From: Eucommia ulmoides
Taxonomy: Eukaryota > Streptophyta > Magnoliopsida > Garryales > Eucommiaceae
Reading direction: 5' to 3'
Assembly (NCBI GenBank): GCA_016647705.1
Contig: CM028330.1
Span: 45,660,397 to 45,724,396 of the forward strand
Length of the DNA stretch: 64,000 nt
Of this stretch, positions 59,038-64,000 are shown one piece after another. Both the position numbers and the translations under genes were made by a program. A model generated the notes under the pieces. The model ran no database searches. It saw only the letters and a list, made by a program, of their open reading frames with translations, and had not been told where the DNA came from. The stretch's first letter is position 1. Each line of letters starts with the position of its first letter.

Positions 59038-59138
59038 CTGTTCAAATAATTAACAGTATTCATTCATCTCTTTATTTTGCTTCATTTCTTATAGCAAATT
59101 GATTAAGATAAAACGGAAGAAGCTGTATATTGACTTAC
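59038..59138 (-). other. Putative intron 5' of the RNase T2 exon
   Basis: A GTAAGT donor (59138) and a TTGAACAG acceptor (59038) bound 101 bp of AT-rich DNA on the minus strand. The sequence upstream of the donor reads SQLFFVIFTSSHPMPA in phase but does not look like a T2 domain, so the upstream exon is doubtful. Confidence 0.4.
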
Positions 59139-59409
59139 AGCCGGCATGGGATGGCTACTAGTGAAGATCACGAAGAACAATTGAGATTCTGTATAGAGGT
59201 ATAGCGTTGATTTCGATAAGAGTTCGTTGTTCGGTTTGAATTTGTTTGTATATATGTATATATAGAAGGTGTACAAGAATTCTATATTCTTCTTTTTCAG
59301 AATTCGCAGTTAGGATTTAGGAATGAATTCAGATTTTAAAGGTATATTTTGCGGTTTGATTTTAGGGTTTGTTCATAAATTGGTCGTAGTTTGCTTATGA
59401 TTTGATTCC
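59139..59409. other. Spacer between RNase T2 exon and LTR copy
   Basis: A TATATATACATATATA string on the minus strand at about 59.25 kb could be a TATA-like element. No T2 domain and no other gene. Its origin is unclear. Confidence 0.3.
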
Positions 59410-59575
59410 CGTTAATATATGGGCTCGGCCCATTAGGTCAAAATACTAACTTTAGGGTTCCCTTAGTCTCCTATAAATATCTGTATTATAAATCTTTGTA
59501 ACTGTATTGTTTTCCTGAATATCAATATATTGCTACATATTTCTCTCAATATTTTGTCTCTCAATTAATCTAACA
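59410..59575 (+). repeat. Extra copy of the copia E LTR
   Basis: Matches the 5' LTR at 52073-52244 across its full length: GTTAATATATGGGCTC, CCATTAGGTCAAAA, TTAGTCTCCTATAAATATC, TTTTCCTGAATATCAATATAT, and ends TAATCTAACA. The first base is C instead of T. No primer site follows, and no matching 5-bp flanks were seen. Confidence 0.85.
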
Positions 59576-60569
59576 CAACCAAACAAACTGCAGAGGTTGT
59601 GTGTAGCGAACGCATTCCGTAATCTCAAAACCAGTTGGAGATTCAACTACTCATTTTTTTTTGTATATATGTTGGGGGAAAGAATTAAACTCTAAACCTT
59701 TTATAAGAGAAATTAAATACATATCTACTGGGCTACAACTTGGATGAAGATTCAACTACTTGTATTAATAAGCAATTGTTCATGAGTCTCGCTACCCGAA
59801 AACGTTACACAACTTTTCTTTCTTTCGGAACCTTACATTAATGAGAGTAATCTTACATTTACATTAGGAAGTCCTCTTAAAATTCTTATAATGAATTACT
59901 TGCGTTTCAAAGAGATCTTAACCACATACGATTGTGACCACCACATTGGGCAACTAAATTATGCCGCTTTGTATATATCCATATATTGTGCAGCCTCCAA
60001 CAATCTTCATTTAATAAACATCAATTGATAATGACAATTAATGCATCCACCATCACAAATGAAACAAAGGCCGTTGGCAAGATAGAATTGCATTAATGAT
60101 GAAATCAAAATCTATGCCATTTGAATGAATGGGTCTACACTCCTAATATTACACAGTGATAATTTAATAAGAAAAACTTGAATTAATAATTGTTAAATAA
60201 TGCGAAAATATTAAAATAGAAGTTTCAAATTCGAAAGATCAGTTTACAACCCGTTCTTCGTTTCTTTTATTATTGGTGTAAAAAAAATAAAAATTGCTAG
60301 AATTTTTTCTGGTATTATCCACGCACTCACTTATCAAGACCGCTTAAATTTTCTATAATTTGATTGGATTAGAAACTTTAAATTTACATGGTGATTGTTC
60401 ATAGAACTTGGAGCCCATATAGACGCTCCATATGTAGATCCGACCTGTTTTATAATTCAACACTAATTTTAGGGTTGAATTGTCGTGCTCTTGTCGATGA
60501 TAGTGTAAATACTGTTTACTTTGTTAGGATTTGATATCTACATCTAGCGACGTAGTTGGAGATGTTAAG
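59576..60569. other. Non-coding stretch
   Basis: No gene or terminal repeats recognised; AT-rich. Confidence 0.45.
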
Positions 60570-61318
60570 GTTGTATTTGGGTAGAGGATTTCTAGGAGGG
60601 ATTTTATTTGGTTAGAGAATTTTGAATTTCTCTTTTGGCAAATTCCTTGTTTGAGTTTTAGGAATGAGGGATTTATCAAATCCTTTTAGGAGTGAAAGGA
60701 AGGATTTTGAAATCCTTTTGGGAAATGTTGCATTTGCCAAATCCGTTCTTCCTCACGGCGCTTCTTCGTTCGTCCGTCGTCTTCTTCATCGCTTCGTTCG
60801 TTCTCCATCTTTGTCACTTAGTTCGTTCGTTCGTCTATTGTATTCTTCGCTGTTGCTTCATCTGTCTTCTTCGTCTATCGCTCCACCATCTTCGTCGCTT
60901 CATTCGTCGTCGCCGATCTTAGGATGTTGCTCTTCGTCTGTCGTGTTCGAAATCAAAATAGGGCTCGATTTCAAAAACGAAATCGATTTCAAAATCTCGA
61001 TTTCTTTTTCGAAATCGAAATGGAACCCTATTTTGATCAGCAAACAGCAAACGGAGAACTTCGAAAGGGGAACGAACGACGAATTTGTTCTGTTTTTGAT
61101 TCAATTTCATCTTCATCGTCAGTTTCTGGTGGTTTTTTTTTTTTTTCAAAGTGGGATATAAAATAGAACTAAAAAAAAAAATTTATCCAAATACTCCAGA
61201 TCAAACAATTATCCAAGTAAGGAATTTGTGAAATGAAAGGGTTTCAAAATCTAGGATTTTGAAATTCTTTTATTTTACAAATTTCTTGAATTTGTCAAAT
61301 CTCTTACCCAAATGCAAC
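60570..61318. mobile_element. TIR element of 749 bp
   Basis: The left end GTTGTATTTGGGTAGAGGATTT pairs with the reverse complement of the right end, GTTGCATTTGGGTAAGAGATTT. TAAG flanks both ends (60566-60569, 61319-61322). The interior has a CGTTCGTC/CTTCGTC-rich part and a long TTCGAAATC palindrome. The 165-codon frame at 60664-61161 spans these repeats and is probably not a gene. No transposase. Confidence 0.7.
60952..61037. repeat. Long imperfect palindrome of TTCGAAATC words
   Basis: ATCAAAATAGGGCTCGATTTC pairs with GAAATCGAAATGGAACCCTATTTTGAT (with small bulges), enclosing further AAATCGATTT words. Similar words form the palindromes at 24673-24846 in another TIR element. Confidence 0.7.
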
Positions 61319-61896
61319 TAAGAACTAAGATGTTTCTTGATCAAATTTCTTTTATGCAGTCCATTGAGGAAATATTTAGTTTATAAAGACATTAACCTTT
61401 TGCACTACTTTCTCAGTTAGCAGCAACACTACTTATTTCTACGCCAAACTAGTTTTTTTTTTTTTATTCATTTCTTGGGTGTACTTTTGGATTCTCTTCT
61501 TTGCCAAGTTTAAAGCATGGCTCATCATAGGTATCTTTATCGTATTTTATCTGAGAGGTGTTAGTCTAGTTGGAAAAAAAAGACATTTCCTTTCGTTATC
61601 AACCAGAGATCGATTTTCTTGGAAAACACTCCAAAAATTAAATCTTGAATTTAATCTTGAATGTACCAGACCGATGTGCGAGAGTGCACCCTTAAGATCG
61701 CATAAGGAGATGATTAGTTGAGGTGGACGTAAGCTGATAATTTGTTTTTTTGTTAAAACAACAGCTACTATTGAATTTAGGAAAACTATTTTTTTTTGTC
61801 CTAAAAACCTATTTCCAAGTTATTTTATCATTCAACTTTTCAACCCTTTTTTGATCCTTTAATTTTCAAATGTTAACTTATTACTCGTATTATTAA
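61319..61896. other. Non-coding stretch with third copy of the ~178-bp repeat
   Basis: 61585-61720 shares TATCAACCA.AGAT, AAATTAAATCTTGAATTTAATCTTGAATGTACCAG (as a block order), and CCTTAAGATC with 45513-45690. The rest has no gene. Confidence 0.55.
61585..61720. repeat. Dispersed repeat unit matching 45335-45690
   Basis: Same word order as unit 2 at 45.51 kb, ending with GATGTG..GAGTGCA.CCTTAAGATC. Unknown repeat family. Confidence 0.65.
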
Positions 61897-62211
61897 TGTT
61901 GGATTATGGAGTGGGTCGGGAAGATAGACACTTATTGGAATGGACATACCTTTTCGGTAGATACCCATTAGAACGGACACATCCTTTGGGATTTTTTCTA
62001 TAAATATGCGTTGATACCTCTAAGGTTTCTATTCCCATTAGATTACAGATAATTTGAGTGACCTTGGTTAGTGAGTATGTAAATATTATCAGAAAATATT
62101 CTAGTAGTATTTTTCTTGCCGACGACAGAAGAAATAAGGAACGGGTTGTAAACAAGTCTTTCGAATCCGAAAGGTACGCTTCCGATTTTTATGTTTACGC
62201 ATTTATCTACA
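61897..62211 (+). repeat. 5' LTR of copia F
   Basis: Starts TGTTGGATTATGGAGTGGG and ends TTATCTACA directly before the primer site. Contains TTCTATAAATATGC (TATA box, about 61999). Confidence 0.8.
61999..62009 (+). promoter_or_regulatory. TATA box in the copia F LTR
   Basis: CTATAAATATG about 100 bp into the 315-bp LTR. Confidence 0.5.
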
Positions 62212-62225
62212 TTGGTATCAGAGCC
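62212..62225 (+). other. Primer-binding site of copia F (perfect)
   Basis: TTGGTATCAGAGCC contains the full 12-nt complement TGGTATCAGAGC of plant initiator Met-tRNA. Confidence 0.95.
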
Positions 62226-62700
62226 TTATAGTCTCGTTTCGCCAAATTATGTTGTTATAGTGCATGAACGGTAGTTTTTACGTGGGAGAATCATTTTTTT
62301 TCTCGTTAATGGCCGAAAAATATATTTTTCGAAAAGTTGGATATTTTTTAAAATTTTTATAGAAAAAAATATATATTTCATTACGAGTTCAACAATATAA
62401 ATTTTATGAAATTTGGAAAAGCAGTTAATTTTATATGATTTTTAAAAGATTAAAAAAAACCCGTAGAATTCATCATGCTGTTCATGCTCATTGTTCTGGT
62501 TTTGGAATAGTGAGTTGAAATAAGTTTTCCTCATTTTCTGTTTTGCACATAATGTATCTAAAAAAATGATATTTAAATCTATAAATACAAGAGATGATTA
62601 TGAGCATAACGAAATTTTTGATTTTGTACTATAGAGATATGCATTATTTTTTAGATTCGATTATTGCGGAAAAATAATTAGTGTGTGTGCTAATATCCTA
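62226..62700 (+). other. Leader of copia F
   Basis: AT-rich untranslated leader with no frame; gag begins after it. Confidence 0.5.
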
Positions 62701-63497
62701 AATGTGTATAAAATAAAGTGAAATGACTTTAACGAATATAGTAGCAAACCTTGCTAAAGTTGAGAATTTGGATGATTCAACTACGATATTTGGCATCATA
62801 AGATCCAATATCTCCTAAATGAGCGAGAGGTTCTGGAAACACTGATACATAGCATGGAATCACCTCCTGACCAACACCTGCATGAGATGGAAACCTATCA
62901 AAATTGGGTCAAGAAAGATCGTAGTGCAAGATTCAATATGTTAAGCAATATGCACAATGATTTGATTAGTGATTATGAAGGTTATGCCATTGCACTACAG
63001 ATGTGGAATGCCTTGCCTTGAAGTAGGCATTTACCGATACATTAGCAATTAGGTTGTGAGCCTTGACGCTTAAGTTTGAAACTTATAAGATGTCTCTCAA
63101 AACAATGATGGTTAAGCAACTTTGCAAAATGTCGGCTATGATACGCAACCTAAAGGTAGCTAGTAATAACAACTTATCTGATGAAAAATAGATCCTTACT
63201 GTGCTTCGCTCGTTGCCTGATTCTTGCGAGCAAATGAAGGTCACAATGGCACACATTGAAAATATCAAAACTTTTACCCAATTATAACGTCATTTGAAAT
63301 TAGAGGCAGAGAGGTTGGAGGTATAAGGTAATACTTCTCTATTTGTTGCTAAGTCTAGCCATCGCCAGACTTTTGGGTCCAAGTGAAAGTGGCAGGACAA
63401 AGCACGACAAGGAGGAATATGAGGATCTACTTATAAGAAGAGAAAGGGTAAAAAGTATTAAAAAGGCAAGCGTGGATGAAAGAAGGACAAGTCTAAG
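62701..63497 (+). pseudogene. Copia F gag (UBN2-type), degenerate
   Basis: Pieces in order: ESPPDQHLHEMETYQNWVK, SARFNMLSNMHNDLISDYE, ALQMWNAL, then KFETYKM (KFDSYKM-like), and later LRSLPDSCEQMKVTMAHIEN, IKTF. These follow the plant gag pattern (D..A...ML..M...L...F......A..MW..L and SLP..WE.M...). Many stops and a damaged start. It would form the virus-like particle. Confidence 0.75.
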
Positions 63498-63842
63498 ATG
63501 AAGTGTTACAACTGTGATAAACTTGGTCACTTCGCTCATGAATGCATTGAGCCGATGAAAGTACAAACCAACTCTATCTTTCAAAATGACGCCATTCTAT
63601 GCAGTCATGTTTTGGTTGCTCATTCATTTCCTGATTGGATTGTGGATACTGAAACAACAAGACACGTTGCAAAAGATCGAGTAGGGTTCATTGAGTATCG
63701 TAGAATTCTAATTGGAAATCAACGTATTTATATAAGGAATAACACTAGCAAAAATGTGATAGGAATTGAAACCTATCAATTAAAGATGCGTTCTGGACGC
63801 ACCGTGCTTCTCTATGATATTCTCTATGCTCCTGGAGTTTGA
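63498..63842 (+). pseudogene. Copia F gag zinc knuckle and protease
   Basis: An open stretch of 114 codons. Residues 3-16 are CYNCDKLGHFAHEC, a complete CCHC knuckle. Then WIVDTETTRHVAKDRVGF, the copia protease motif with E in place of the usual G after D-T, which should abolish activity. Then RRILIGNQRIYI and LYDILYAPGV, the usual following blocks. A stop at 63840-63842 interrupts the onward RNL.SV block, which continues after it. Confidence 0.85.
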
Positions 63843-64000
63843 CGAAACTTGATGTCTGTTGCAGCCATGGTCGGACTAGGTTTTTCTTTCAGTTTCACTA
63901 TAGAATCTGTTTAATTTTATTTGGACTCCGTGTTTTATGATAGTGGACACATAGTAGATGGATTTTATGTACTAAATGTTGATGATTCTTTATATTTTGA
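63843..64000 (+). pseudogene. Copia F post-protease region, cut by window end
   Basis: In the same frame: RNLMSVAAMVGLGFSF, a stop, then YDSGHIVDGFYVLNVDDSLYF. This is the usual stretch before the integrase zinc domain, so integrase and reverse transcriptase are expected beyond the window. Confidence 0.7.

Larger units (their letters stand above)
61897..64000 (+). mobile_element. Ty1/copia retrotransposon F, 5' part, runs off the window
   Basis: A 315-bp LTR, perfect Met-tRNA primer site, degenerate gag, then zinc knuckle and protease in one open stretch, continuing to the window end in family-like sequence (RNLMSVAAMVGLGF and GHIVDGFYVLN). The gag has several stops, so this copy is inactive. 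Confidence 0.9.

Noticed and set aside
60664..61161. 165-codon Ser/Phe-rich frame
   Set aside because: It runs through CTTCGTC repeats and a palindrome inside a TIR element, with alternative frames of similar length on both strands.
1..64000. CRISPR array, phage defence, operon or other prokaryotic system
   Set aside because: Sequence is plant nuclear: retrotransposons, introns and MITEs. Tandem repeats here lack the uniform short repeat and unique spacer pattern.

Overview
This is 64 kb of AT-rich, repeat-saturated nuclear DNA from a flowering plant, probably a dicot. The evidence is plant-type LTR retrotransposons (Ty1/copia and Ty3/gypsy) with initiator-Met-tRNA primer sites, plant MITEs, a Helitron-like terminus, many microsatellites and GT..AG-bounded exon fragments. 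I see no complete host gene, no tRNA or rRNA gene and no CRISPR. Nearly every recognisable coding stretch is a decayed transposon gene, so the window reads as nested insertions in a heterochromatin-like region.

Layout. 1-2952: the 5' part of a Ty3/gypsy element (minus strand: LTR, primer site, decayed gag and protease) that interrupts an older copia LTR (2953-4078). 4356-12180: a 7.8-kb Helitron candidate (minus strand) carrying exon-like gene fragments and a 2.7-kb solo gypsy LTR with a perfect 5-bp target duplication (6989-9709). 12255-17160: a SIRE-like copia element (minus strand) whose 2.2-kb LTR has a primer site on one side and a polypurine tract on the other. 17.2-28 kb: mostly non-coding, with a ~100-bp tandem array (19.04-19.87 kb), small palindromes and a 936-bp terminal-inverted-repeat element. 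27.65-40.55 kb: copies of a dispersed repeat family (CT- and GCC-rich head, T-rich repetitive tail), split by a solo SIRE-like LTR (28360-30411), a solo gypsy LTR (31753-32785) and a complete but non-coding gypsy-derived element with two LTRs (34245-39234). 41.7-51.5 kb: MITEs, a large inverted-repeat element, a gypsy-type LTR piece and another copy of the dispersed family. 52073-58621: a whole but dead copia element with gag replaced by 158-bp tandem repeats and reverse transcriptase split by a solo LTR. 58618-59037: an intact-frame C-terminal exon of a T2-type (S-RNase-like) ribonuclease, lying between that element's 3' LTR fragment and another copy of the same LTR. 61897-64000: the 5' half of another copia element, running off the window.

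The genes do not form a pathway. The biological content is the nesting order of the elements, the gene fragments held by the Helitron candidate, and the trapped RNase T2 exon. Boundaries come from reading terminal TG..CA dinucleotides, primer sites and target duplications by eye. Family names rest on motif recognition, not on database searches.
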